A DNA stretch of 64,000 nt from Nepenthes gracilis (Eukaryota; Streptophyta; Magnoliopsida; Caryophyllales; Nepenthaceae), in contig BSYO01000038.1 of assembly GCA_033239525.1 (NCBI GenBank), positions 8,559,041 through 8,623,040 of the forward strand, given 5' to 3'. Shown piece by piece: positions 33,894 to 44,760 of the stretch (the stretch's first letter is position 1; every line of letters begins with the position of its first letter). The position numbers and the translations under genes were made by a program. The notes beneath the pieces were generated by a model, which did no database searches, was not told where the DNA came from, and saw only the letters and a program-made list of their open reading frames with translations.

Positions 33894-36800
33894 TTCCCCC
33901 CTGCATCAAATAACACCTTGTCCTCAAGGTGGAAGGTTGGAAAATCACGAAGAAACTCGGCTGCTGTCTCCCAAGTGGCGTCCTCTGGAGCTTGGTGCTG
34001 CCACTGCACCTGGAGCTGCAGTATAGTGTGGCCGTGTTGCATGATATTACGGAATCCAATAATTTGTGAAGGGAACAGAATAGACTGGGAGCCCAAAGCC
34101 TCGGGTGGCAAGGTTCCTGGAGAGCTGGCTGGGTGATGATAACTCTTCTTAAGCAGGGATACATGGAACACGTTGTGAATGCGTGAATATTCGGGTAGTT
34201 GCAACCGGTACGCCACTGTCCCCACACGTTCCGTGATCTGGAAAGGGCCGTAATACCTCTTGGCAAGTTTATTAGTCTGCCTCTGCTTGAGTGAAGTCTG
34301 CCGATAAGGTTTTAATTTGACAAAGACCCATTCCCCCACGTTGAACTCCTTTTCTGTTCGGTGGGCATCAGCCTGGTTCTTCATGCGGAGTTGAGCGCGT
34401 CGAAGATTTTCTTGAAGCTGTTTCAATAGCCCGGTTCTGGCTGTGAGCAGCTCATCCACAGCAGCAATGGTCGATGTGCCTTGAGTGTAATCGACGAGGG
34501 TTGGAGGCGTTCTACCGTACACAGCTTCAAACGGGCTCATTTGGATGGCAGAGTGTCATGCCGTGTTGTAACTCCATTCGGCCCAGGGCAGGAACTGCAC
34601 CCAGGTGGCTGGGTTTTCAGCTGCGAAACACCGCAAATAATCCTCTAAACATCGGTTAACAACCTCGGTCTGGCCATCAGATTGTGGATGATAGGCGCTG
34701 CTATGGAACAGGGCTGTACCTTGCAATTTGAATGATTCCTTCCAGAATCTGCTCATGAAAAGAGGGTCCCGGTCCGTTATAATCTCATTGGGCAGTGCAT
34801 GCAACCGACATACTTCCTTTGCAAACACCTCAGCCAACTGCTTAGCACTAAAGTGAGTGCCGAGGGCCACAAAGTGGGCATATTTGGATAATTGGTCAAC
34901 TACCACAAGGACAACAGTTTTTCCTCCGGATAAGGGAAGATGGGAAATGAAATCCATTGATAGAGAGTCCCAGATTTTGCCCGGTATGGGCAGGGGCTGT
35001 AACAGCCCTTGAGGGCTGGTGTTGATGGGCTTCACTTGCTGACAAGTTGTACACCGTTTAATGTGGTCTCGGATGTCTTCGCGCATCCGCGGCCAATAGA
35101 AGTTGGTGGAGATTCGAGCGTAAGTTCTTTGAACTCCCGCATGTCCTCCACTGGGTGAATCATGGAACTCCTGTAGGATTAATTCGGTTAAGGCAGAGTC
35201 CATGGGCACCAGGAGCCTGTTTCTGTATAACACAAGACCATCCCTCACTGCATAGTGTTCAAATTCTTCTGGCCGGTTTTGAATGGAGGCCAGCAATTCT
35301 GCTGAAGGCCCGTGCGTGATGAAAAACTGCGGAGAGCTGCTAATAAAGCCAGTACAGGTTTGGAGCTTGCCTACAGGGTCTAATAAGAAGCAGCCGGAAG
35401 TTGTGAGAGAGCATCTGTTGGTAAATTCTCCTTGCCGGGTTTGTATTCTATCTCAAAATCATACCCGATTAGTTTGGTGAGCCATTTTTGTTGCTCAGGC
35501 GTGTGAATGGCTTGTTTAAGTAGGGTTCGAGGGGCTGGTGGTCCGTTAAAATGGTGAACCGTGTGCCCAGCAGGTATTGGCGCCACTTTTTTACTGCTTC
35601 AGCAACTGCACATAGCTCTCGGATGTAGGTGGACGCTGCTTGCATTCGGGGGCACATCAGCTTGCTGAAAAAAGCTAGAGGATGCCCAGCTTGCATCAAA
35701 ACAACTCCAATTCCTTCCCCTGAAGCATCCGTTTGGACCACAAATGGTTGGGAGAAATCTGGGAGTGTCAACACAGGCGTGGCAACCAGGGCAGATTTCA
35801 AGGCCTGAAAAGCTCCTGCAGATTCAGGCGTCCACCTAAAGGCGTCTTTGCGCAAGAGTTTAGTGAGAGGAGCTGCTATTTGAGCATAACGGGCCACAAA
35901 ATGTCTATAATAGCCTGCTAACCCCAAAAATCTCCTTAGCTGAGTGATGGTGGTAGGAGCAGGCCAGTTTTGCACCACCTCTATTTTAGCCGGGTCGACC
36001 GTGATGCCCTTGGCTGATATAATATGACCCAGGTAAGCCATTGAAGATTTCCCGAATTCACATTTAGATTGCTTGGCGAAGAGGGATTGCTCCATTAAAA
36101 TTTGCAGCGTGCTGGACAGATGATGGCAGTGAAGCTCCCATGACGGGCTGTACACCAAAATGTCATCAAAAAAGACTAGTACATATTTCCGTAGAACTGG
36201 TCAAAAAATGGAGTTCATCTCGGACTGAAATGTGGAAGGTGCATTGGATAGGCCGAAAGGCATTACCAGGAACTCGTAATGACCTTCGTGTGTCCGGAAT
36301 GCTGTTTTGTGCACATCCGCAGCATGCACTCTTATCTGATGGTACCCAGAACGTAAGTCCAATTTTGAAAAGACGCAGGATCCATGTAGCTCATCAAATA
36401 ATTCATCAATGGTGGAGATGGGAAAGCGATCTTTAATGGTAAGGGCATTCAGAGCCCGATAATCCACGCAGAATCTCCAGCTGCCGTCTTTCTTCTTAAC
36501 TAGCAGCACAGGTGAAGAAAAGGGGCTAGTGCTGGTCTGAATAATACCAGTATCCAGCATTTCCTTGATGAGCTTTTCAATTTCGGCCTTTTGAAAGTGG
36601 GGGTATCGATATGGGCGGATGTTTACCGGTGTACTGTTGGGCTGTAATGGTATTCTGTGGTCAGAATTTCGGTGAGGAGGTAACCCCCGCGGGATGGTAA
36701 AGACATCAGCGTAGGAGGCTAGGATGTCCCTGAGGGAGCTGGCGAACCCAGGAGGGCTGTCCCCAGGAATTGAGTTGGCTGGGTTATGTTGGTCGAGCTG

Positions 36801-37721
36801 GCTTGGTCCGGGCTCTTCTTGAGCCGGTAGAATAGTCAGCTGGAAGTAGGAAGCAACCGATTGAGTGGTGTTTCCTCTTCTCAGTTGGCCAAGGGTCATC
36901 GTGGCCACAGAAGTTGACGGCATGCCATGTAAGGTAATCTTATTGCCGGCATGATTAAAACTCATCCACAAGGATTGGTAATCAAACAGCACTGGGCCGA
37001 TGGATGCAAGCCATTGAACCCCAAAAACAATATCCGCACCATAAATGGGAAGGAGATAGAGATCAACACTGAAAATGGAATCAGCCAGTGTAATCTGAAC
37101 TCTTTTGACTAACCCCTCACATTTGAGTGAGCTCCCATTGCCCACTGTAACATTAAGGTGGTGAGATGGTTCGATGGCCATCCCTAGATATTTAGCCATT
37201 CGCATTTGTAGGAAATTATGTGTAGATCCGCTGTCAACCAGAATTACTACTGGCTGACCTGCTATCTGTCCCTGGAGCCGCAGGGTTGTGGGCACAAAAT
37301 GGCCTTCCAGGGCATGTAGTGAAATTGTGGGCATCTGGTCTGGTGAAGGTATTACGGGTTCAACCTCTAAAGGAGGATTATAAGGTTCCTCTGGCTCCAC
37401 GGTTTCCAACTCCGGACTGGGAACAGGGGGCAGAAAATATTCCTCCTCCTCTGTGATCAGACATAAAAATTGAGGGGGTTTGCATCGGTGGCCTGGGGTA
37501 AACTTCTCATCACAATTGAAACATAATCCTCGAATCCGACGTGCCGCCATTTCAGCTGGGGTCAAACGTTTTAGTGGAAGAGAAGGAAAGGGTTGTTTAC
37601 CCACTAATGAACCCGTGTGTCCAGCCGGTTTGGGAAAAGCTGGGCATGAATTATGGGTCCGGTTAGCACTCAGCTTCTCCTCTACCAGTTTGGCCATCCC
37701 AATGGCGTCTGGTAGGGTCAT
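33797..37721 (-). pseudogene. Gypsy pol: protease, RT, RNase H, integrase, chromodomain
   Basis: In order on the minus strand: zinc knuckle (37523-37482); protease [10 protein letters not shown] (about 37240); RT with FCVDYRALN and FFDDILVYS (about 36165); RNase H with QTDASGEGIG and a TDHQPL box; integrase (35296-34556) with a GGHAGVQRT/CTTCQQ zinc-binding part and catalytic D, D, E boxes MDFISHLP, TDRDPLF and DGQTEV; then HNVFHVSLLKK and a chromodomain-like DATWETAAEF segment ending at 33797. Breaks: TGA at 36203-36201 in RT, a frameshift near 35520 in RNase H, and a TGA just before 34540 in integrase. The first TGA sits where an Arg codon is usual, consistent with C-to-T decay. Confidence 0.92.
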
Positions 37722-37757
37722 TGGTTTCAGAAGGAGGAGCTCCCTCCTGATGTCATC

Positions 37758-38497
37758 TCATAGGCCCGATATAAAGCAGTTTAAGAGATTTGAGGACGAC
37801 AAATCTGGCGTTCTTGTGGACAAGGACTCGAATTCGACCATATAAGCCGTGACACTTGTGGTCTGCCTCAATTTGTAAAGTGTGGCTTCGGGATTCATGT
37901 ATGACGAAGGACCGAATCGCAATTCCAAATCTCTCGCCAAATTTTCCCAGGTTAACAGCTGATAAGTTGCATGCATCCACTGAAACCACTGTAGTGCTGC
38001 TCCAGTCATGTAAAATGAGACCACCGTAAGTTTTTGCTCCGGCGGCGTTCGTGATCTGAAAGAACCGTTCCACCCGAACAACCAAATGATTACATTATCA
38101 CCGGAGAAGAATGGAATCTCCAGCTTGGGTAGGCGAATCGTTCCCTCTGATGGTGAGGGTAACACGAGAGGGGGGTTTTGAGTGACGGATTGTGAATGTG
38201 ATGTAGGGTTTGGTGAAAACGAAGTGGGTTTGGGTAATAGTGGAAGGTTTGAAGAAAGTATGGTCGTCGCTCCATGCGAACGAGGGTTTGTCGCATTTCA
38301 GTGAGGGTATGTTGGACATCGGTGACAGACTGGCGCACATCGGTGACAGATTGTTGGAAGTGTTCAGTGGCGGTAGATAGCGTGTCAAAGCGGCCCTCAT
38401 GTTGATGGACGGTACCCACGACGTCCCTTAGTTCTTGAGTCAGACCAGCGAGAGAGTCTTCGAGAGACCGGTATCTTGTCGTCATCCCCTCTGCCAT
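37758..38497 (-). pseudogene. Gypsy gag
   Basis: The frame opens at ATG 38497 with MAEGMTTRYRSLEDSL, a coiled-coil region with repeated SVTDV segments. After frameshifts between about 38250 and 38110 it continues with LPKLEIPFFSGDN and the gag core (TGAALQWFQWMHATY, LELRFGPSSY, VEFESLSTRTPDLSS, CFISGL). This is the usual retrotransposon gag order. The zinc knuckle ([14 protein letters not shown], 37523-37482) lies in the next open frame. Confidence 0.88.
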
Positions 38498-38525
38498 GCA
38501 GATCACGCTCAATGAAAGCACCTTC

Positions 38526-39027
38526 TGATACCGTAACTCCTTTCCAGCTGTGGATTTACCACAGATATAGCGCCTGCAATAGAAATCAACCCAGCTGAAG
38601 TGGTGAATTAGACGGGTAAGGAGGAAACAACACACAGAGAGAGGGAGAGAAGACAGAGGGAGAGAGGGAGAAGGGAGAGATCGATTGAGAAAACGAGAAT
38701 CAAAACTAACTTCATTATACTTCGGCAAAGAATTTCATATACGGGAGAAGGGGGTGGGCAACTGGCTGCAACCGGACAAATCCCCAACTAAACCAAAGCA
38801 CCAGCAGGTGCGTAACTACTTGGAAACAAATTAGAAGCTACGTGTATAACTAATTATAAACTTGTCCAAATCTATAACAACTCCTATGTGTGGTATGTGT
38901 GATGTAATAAAAATGTATATAAAAGAATCCTCAAACGAAGTCTTGAAATCGTGGTGGTGGCCAAACAGGACGGCCGCTGCGTCTCGGTGCAGGAGTCGCT
39001 GGATCATCAGTAACAATGCCCATAACA
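38526..39027 (-). repeat. Gypsy 5' LTR (502 bp)
   Basis: It matches the LTR at 33395-33893 nearly base for base, differing by scattered substitutions and small indels (for example around 38690 and 38723). It is the 5' LTR because the coding region reads leftward from it. The gag ATG lies 29 bases inside. Confidence 0.93.
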
Positions 39028-39032
39028 ACTTC

Positions 39033-39741
39033 TAATGGCTGATTTATTGTAAAAATGGATAATGAATTATTTAATTTATTTGTTAATTTTTGTAAAAGAG
39101 TTTTTGTTTGCGATGAATTAGAGGTTAACGCTAATTGGTCTAAGATTTGTCCTGAAGTTAATTCTTAATTTATGATTGAATGTATGGAAGGATTCTTGAT
39201 ATCTTCTTTATTTTCATCATCACTTGGATTAAGGATATTATTAAGCCTAATTTCTTCTTCATCGCTGTCTTCGTTGTTATTACTCAGATTATTAAGCCAT
39301 ATTTCTTCTTCATCTCTTTTGTTATCTATTGTGAAAAATAATCTAGGATGATACATATCTAAGAAATTTATTTTGTTATTATTTTATACTTTTTTTTTGT
39401 AATAGTGAATATATTATTGGATATATTATTTATGATTAAGTTTTCATCAAATGAAATTTATCGTTCATTATTCCATGTGGAAGTAATTTGTTTATTGGTA
39501 TCTATTGGTTGAGTATTTATCTTTGATTTGTTATTTCTTATATATGGAATAAACTATTCAAAAAATGGTAAATTTATTTTGAGTAAATTCATCGTATTTT
39601 TTCACAGAATTCTATATTCTTCTATTTGATCTTTAGTAGATGTTTTAAAATACTAATTTCTAAGACTAGTATTTTTTTTTTCTAATATAAATTCTTATCT
39701 AAGAGAATTAATATCTAGAATAAATGTGTTTTCAATATCAA
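39033..39741 (-). pseudogene. Post-movement-protein module of the minus-strand pararetroviral relic
   Basis: Directly after the movement-protein frame the text reads INVIDIENTF, DINSL and EFILEK. It collinearly matches the plus-strand copy at 41254-41900 (LNVIDIENIF, DINSLGQEFMLEK). Both copies share KTLLQKL/ETLLEKL-type residues near the right-hand gypsy border. An acidic Asn/Glu/Asp-rich linker (39356-39165) lies between. Several stops interrupt it. I cannot assign a biochemical role; in caulimovirids such a spacer lies between movement and coat proteins. Confidence 0.6.
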
Positions 39742-39754
39742 TTACATTGATAGT

Positions 39755-40785
39755 TTACATTTCTGATAAAGTTGGTAGTTGTGGTGCTGGTTGTGTAACA
39801 ATTTTTGAAATAGGTTTTTTACTTTCTATATGCCTTGTTTCATGTAAGTACGTAGAATGGTATCTTGTACTAGTTGATGGTCTAAAATTTTTGTAGTCGA
39901 AAATAATTGATTGACATTTTATGGCATTAAAACTTAATGATTTAGGTAAATATTGTGGTTGATTAAATTTAAAAATAATATTACCTTTAGGAGTTTTAAT
40001 AATATTTGTAAATTCTCTTCTAGTTAAATTTCTAGGTTGATAGGAAAAATCAACTTGACATTCATTCGGTAAAGTGATCCCATCCCATTTTAATAATTTT
40101 AGAGTAAAAGTAGTAGTATGTTCTACTTCTACTTGTAATATGGTTGTTTTACTATGTGAAATCTGAATAAGACATCTCATGTTAAATTGACTGGTAAGCA
40201 ATTAAAATATATTCTATAAAGAATTAAAAATTCTCTTCTATCTTCCTGTTGTACTAATCCGAAAAGATAAACATTAAGTACTAGCATATTGAGTATAATT
40301 GGATCCTTAAGGTCTACAATAAAATTAGGAGTACAGTTAAAATAAATAGGTCCGTTGTATAAATTTGATTAGACTATTTCTAAGATAGAATTTTTATATT
40401 TTAATAATATTTGGTCTCTTAAATATAATAAAATTGGTGTATCAATTTTTAATTTAATTAATGGTTTAATTGCTATTTGAATAAATCCATAATGAATATA
40501 ATTATACCCTTATTGTTTAAATCTTTTAATAAATACTGTTGATAATAATTTAATTTTTTTGTATTTATTTTTAATTGAAATAGTTTATTCATGATCTTTA
40601 ATTATTAAAGTAGTTTTAAAATTAAAAGTTCCAATTTGGTAGATTTTTTCTACATGTTGATTTGGTATAGTCCAATTAGAATAATTATGACCACTATTTG
40701 GTATGATAAACGACTCTTTAGTATTTGTTGTTGTATTATGACTCGAATTACTGCCTCTTAATATTTGTCTTAGTCTCGACGCCAT
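39755..40785 (-). pseudogene. Caulimovirid-like (30K superfamily) movement protein, endogenous relic
   Basis: The frame starts at ATG 40785 (MASRLRQILRGS) with TIPNQHVEKIYQIGTF. It continues past an in-frame TAA with YIHYGFIQIAIKPL (40500-40459), LLYLRDQILLKY, LYNGPIYFNCTPNF and, after a frameshift near 40190, LKLLKWDGITLP (about 40100). This series of blocks is how I recognise movement proteins of plant pararetroviruses, which move virus through plasmodesmata. At least three stops and one frameshift break it, so it is an old, non-functional copy. A plant LTR element that acquired a movement-protein domain is the alternative reading. Confidence 0.68.
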
Positions 40786-41117
40786 TTTCTTAATTTCTAC
40801 AAATCATATATAATAACACTTTACAAACTTAATAAAATGGGAACACCCCGGGGATCACCCTTAATTCACTTCTCAATTTGACGGGTTGACCAATGGTTCA
40901 TAGGCTTACAAATGCTTCCTAGGTGTTCATGCAAGTAATTATACCTTATACCATGCAGAAAAAACGAACTTGGCTCTGAACACTTAGGAAGCGTTGGTAA
41001 AGCATAATCACTTGCATGAACACTTAAGAAGTGAATTGAAAGTGGTCCCGGGGTGTTTCCGTTTCATTAAATTTTATAAAGTGCTATTATGTATCATTTG
41101 TAGAAATTAAGAAAATA
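40780..41117. repeat. Long imperfect palindrome at the head-to-head junction of two pararetroviral copies
   Basis: The left arm (about 40780-40960) and the inverted right arm (about 40975-41117) share the start region of the ORF, the ATAATA.CACTTTA.AAA stretch, GAACACCCCGGGG, AATTCACTTCT, and GTTCATGCAAGT. The arms diverge in the middle. This is what two copies facing away from a common leader would leave. Confidence 0.8.
40968..40980 (-). other. Possible tRNA-iMet primer-binding site of the pararetroviral relic
   Basis: On the minus strand the 13 bases TTCAGAGCCAAGT, and the TT that follows, match the complement of the plant initiator tRNA-Met 3' region (..TCAGAGCCAGGTT) at 12 of 13 positions from TCAGAG onward. 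The preceding TGGTA is not kept. It lies about 180 bases before the movement-protein ATG, a plausible leader position for a caulimovirid. It is short, so chance is not excluded. Confidence 0.35.
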
Positions 41118-42196
41118 ACGTCGAGTCTAAGACGAATATTAAGAGGTATTAATTAGAGTTATAATACAACGATAAATACTAGAGAGTCGTTTATTATACC
41201 AAACAATAGTTCTAATTATTTTAGTTGGACTATTCCTAATCAACACAAAGACAAAATGCAAACTCTTAACGTAATAGATATAGAAAACATATTTATCCCA
41301 GATATTAATTCATTGGGGCAAGAATTCATGTTAGAGAAAAATGATAACCTTAGACGATGGTATTTTAGTACCTTTACTAAAGAAGAATATAAACTTCTGT
41401 GAAAAAATAAAATGAATTTACTTAAAAAAAATTTATCATTTTTTAAATGGTTTATACTATATATAAAGCATGCTAAACAATTAAATGTCAATGAACGTAT
41501 TACTTCTACATGGGATACAGTTACCGGACAACAAATTACATCTATTTATCCTCCACTAATGGGATTAAAATTAATCAAAGATAATATTACTCTTTTAGCT
41601 GCTCCTTTTAAGATGGGAGCAGATAGAGATGAAGACAATGGTGTTAGATTAGGAGATATTAAAAAAATCCATAAATAAAATAATTTCCAATCCCAAATAT
41701 TATACACCATTGCTAAACAAGTTGATCGGATAGAGCATATGATTCATAATAAAATTAATCCTACTTATCAATTCCCATATAGCATTGCACCCTTACAAAA
41801 CTCACCCTTACTAACTGTAGGTTAGTTAGAATTACCTCCAACACGAACGGAGACACTTTTAGAAAAATTAATAACCAAATTAAATGATTTACCATCTACT
41901 TCTACTTCTACGTTTAAAATTGTTCAAACAATAGACCAAACAGCACAAGAACTCAATCAAGATACTGTTGATCAAAAAATTAAAAGAATTCACAGAACAC
42001 CTACCTCAACTACAAAAAATTATTATCCTAGGCCAACACCTCCTGATAATAGAGAGGCAATGTATTTCTACAACAACGACTACCAAGATATAACCCATCC
42101 AACAAATATAACCAAATACCTTAATGTAGATTTCAAAGAATCAATATCACCCGTCATATATACACCTATAAACTCAACTAAAACTAGCTTTTTATA
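41115..42196 (+). pseudogene. Second, plus-strand pararetroviral copy lacking the movement-protein core
   Basis: It begins where an ATG would be expected (ATA at 41115) with the same N-terminal residues as the minus copy (SSLRRILRG, then ESFIIPNN and WTIPNQH). It then jumps directly to QTLNVIDIENIF, the segment that follows the movement protein in the minus copy. About 0.9 kb is therefore missing. Downstream are AKQLNVNERITSTWDT, PPLMGLKLIKDN and a helical stretch IAKQVDRIEHMI, ending near YLNVDFKES. Several stops occur. The junction is abrupt and its flanks are clear in both copies. Confidence 0.65.
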
Positions 42197-43265
42197 GCCA
42201 AAACTCAAATAGGCACAATTATTCACCTGGAGCTACTGGTAGTGGTGCATGTGCACCCCTTGGATACCCTTTACACATGAGAATTCTACCCGAAATACCC
42301 ATATGTGCCTAATGAATGCATATCAGGTGTTGATCCCACTCATCAATGAATAACTCCTTCACTTGAGCATATTGAGGGGTGAACCTTGTGCAATCTTCCG
42401 TATGGTCAGCCAATGAATCAAAAAATATGAATATGTATAAAATATACACCACTCACAATGGAGTGATCAATCCCAACAAATAACTCCTTGCAATCATATA
42501 AGGACTATCATCATATTGACAATTATTCGTCATATTTTAAACTTTCTTAATTATATCGCTTTAGTCATTATATCTGATATATTATCGTTAGTGTTAACTT
42601 TATTGAACGTTAGCAATTCTAAGTCAATAACATTTCTTACCCAATGATATCGTACATTAATATGTTTCAATTTGAAATAAAATAATAATTTCTTGTAAAG
42701 AAGTACAGAGTTTTGTTAGTACAAATGAACACATATTACTCTTATTTGAAGTCGAATTCTTGGATGAACTTCCTCATTCACAATATTCCATTACCTACTT
42801 CTATAATCACAATGAATTTAGTTTTAGTGATAAAATGTGTAACATATTTTTACAACTACAAACACCAAAACACAGTTCTTTCTACAAACATAACTAAATA
42901 CCTCAAAATGAATTTTTAAAAATCAATATCGTCTACCATATTAACATCCATGAATCTATGAAAAATTGACTTGCCATTGCCAAAATATAAGCAGGCATGG
43001 GATTCAACTAGAGCTGCTAGTAGTGGCACACGTGTCCATTGAGCGCCTTTCAAGCATGGTAATTCTATCCCAAATATGCACATGCACTAGACAAGTGCTT
43101 ATCAGGCGTCAATTCCACTTATTAATGAAGAACTCCTTCACTTGAACATACACTAGGTGAAACTCGCACAATCGTCCATATGGCTAGCCAATTAATTAAA
43201 AAATATGAATATATATAAAAAAAATATCACTCACATGGAAGTAACTTATCCCAACGCATGCATCT
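42090..43265. repeat. Diverged direct repeat of about 400 bp (42090-42500 and 42870-43265)
   Basis: Both units contain, in order, an ATAACTAAATACCT-like start, 'ggagctactggtagtggtgca', a GTGTCC/GTGCACC patch, 'atcaggtgttgatcccact', 'aactccttcacttgaacat' and 'cacaatcgtccatatggctagcc'. They are diverged but collinear, separated by about 370 bp. The first unit starts inside the plus-strand pararetroviral relic, so part of that relic has been duplicated. No coding role is evident. Confidence 0.7.
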
Positions 43266-43900
43266 TATCGGTGTTTGCTATTGAACTCTATTCAATCAAT
43301 TATATGTCCACGAATGATGATGCTTCAAGATCAAAACAATAGCCAGCAACAATAGAAGAGCTCAGCAGGTGTTATAGCCTAGAGAAATGGTGCCATAATA
43401 CCACCAGGAACAAGTGGAATGAATCAATTGGTAATAGTAAAAAAATTTAGACAAGAATGAACATTTTATGGAAAAAATATCAGCTCAGAGTTTACCATAA
43501 GTGATAAAATTAGTTACAACCTACAAGGATGAACATTTCACGAAGTGTCGACAAAAGTATCACGTTAAAAATTAGGGTTGGCAAATGGAAATCCTTTCAG
43601 AACTCCTGTGCCTGGGAAGTAGGTATGAATCCCACGAAACTAAAATCAAAAGAAGTAACAGGAATATTATCCAGATTAAGTATCAGTATATATGCTTGTT
43701 AGTTCTCCAATCCGAATGTGCCCGAATGACATTAGATATCAAGATAACAAACTTGAACTGAAAAATGATACTAAGCACGAGTCGTGATTATTGGGTTTGA
43801 TCACTCCCTTGTGGGGTAACTTAACAAACAGGAATATCATCTATGGATTTTCGAAGTAAATTATGCAGGAGTGGAAATCTGGAGAAGGCTGGCTGGTAAA
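43266..43900. other. Unassigned DNA between the direct repeats and palindrome array A
   Basis: I see no ORF or repeat of note. It contains a purine-rich patch and ends at the first CGGTCAAC-type palindrome. Confidence 0.45.
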
Positions 43901-43904
43901 TGGA

Positions 43905-44125
43905 GTTAACCGGCTGTGGATTCCGGTCAACAAGAGTTGACCGACTGAAGAAAGCAAGGCGCGCATGGAAGCTTTGAGGCAAATTGGCCGGTCAATGAGT
44001 TGACCGGCCAAAGTGGCCAAGGAACCAAGAAGGCTGAAGGAGTAAGGAAGCCTTTAGTACAAAATTATCGGTTAACGGATTGACCGGCATTTATGGCAAA
44101 AAGTCGGTCAACACATTGATCGGCC
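43905..44125. repeat. Array A of CGGTCAAC/GTTGACCG palindromes
   Basis: Imperfect palindromes lie at 43905-43914 (half site), 43923-43944, 43986-44010, 44069-44088 and 44105-44125. The core is CGGTCAAC-N4/6-GTTGACCG; half sites vary as GGTTAAC or GATCGG. Each half contains TTGAC, the core of plant W-boxes bound by WRKY factors; whether that matters here is inference. Neighbouring units are about 35-60 bp apart with unrelated spacers. Confidence 0.8.
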
Positions 44126-44233
44126 AAAAAGCAAAATGGGTGGCCGGATGGCTAATGGTGTGCGGATGGCCAAGGTTGCAAATGGACGGCAAACAAAAAC
44201 CTTGGTGCATTTTGCCAGTTAATGCGCTATATT

Positions 44234-44740
44234 ATGAATCATGTTGAAAATATTCAACAAGAATTATCTAATGGTGAAATTCAATTTATGTAACAACAAA
44301 ATTCCTTAGAAATACTTATTGACACTATTAGCCAAACCTTTTTAGGAAATGCTGAAGATGAATTAATCAATTCAAAAATCATTCTCATCAATCTTCGTTG
44401 CCCTACACTCCAAGATTTTCGCTGGTATAAAGATCTTTTTATCACACATATATTTTGCCGTAATGACTGCAACGAACCCTTATGGAAAGAACAGTGTGTT
44501 GCTGGTCTTCCCAACCTTTTCGCCAAATGCATTCTTACTAAGCTTTCTGACCTTGGGGCGGTAAAATTGTATGGTCTAATATATTTTATGGATAATTATT
44601 TACTTTTATAAAAAAAGAAGGTTTACAATTATGCCAAAATTATAAAGAACATGTAATGTACCAAATTTTGGAGACCTTTTATCATCAAAAAATATAAAGA
44701 CCAAATTCTTCTGTGGCAGAAAAGATAAATGAGCCCTTAC
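44234..44740 (+). pseudogene. Caulimovirid-like coat-protein (gag) fragment
   Basis: From ATG 44234 (MNHVENIQQELSNGEIQFM, then TAA at 44291) the frame continues with INLRCPTLQDFRWYKDLFI, EPLWKEQCVAG and LPNLFAKC. It closes at TAA 44609; after a frameshift KKEGLQLCQNYKEHV follows. The FRWYKD, WKE..AGLP and EGLQLC blocks are how I recognise the core of pararetroviral coat proteins, which form the capsid. It has the same orientation as the truncated plus-strand copy 2 kb upstream, so it probably belongs to that copy. Its flanks are the two palindrome arrays. The opposite-strand open frame 44281-44532 is a shadow. Confidence 0.68.
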
Positions 44741-44760
44741 AAGTATAAAGGAAAGTAATT

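Larger units (their letters stand above)
33390..39032 (-). mobile_element. Complete but inactive chromodomain Ty3/gypsy element nested in the pararetroviral relic
   Basis: Two near-identical LTRs (33395-33893 and 38526-39027) bound an internal region coding on the minus strand. Perfect 5-bp target duplications ACTTC flank it (33390-33394 and 39028-39032). The LTRs run TGTTACGG...GGTATCA in element orientation. A polypurine tract AGGGGGGAA (33894-33902, minus strand) abuts the 3' LTR. The sequence spanning the 5' LTR end (GGTATCAGAAGG) matches the first nine bases after T of the tRNA-iMet primer complement. Gag, protease, RT, RNase H, integrase and a chromodomain-like tail are present with stops and frameshifts. 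The style fits Tekay/Del-type chromoviruses. Confidence 0.93.

Noticed and set aside
44281..44532. Minus-strand open frame over the coat-protein fragment
   Set aside because: The plus strand carries the FRWYKD/WKEQ/GLPNLF blocks; the minus frame is a shadow.
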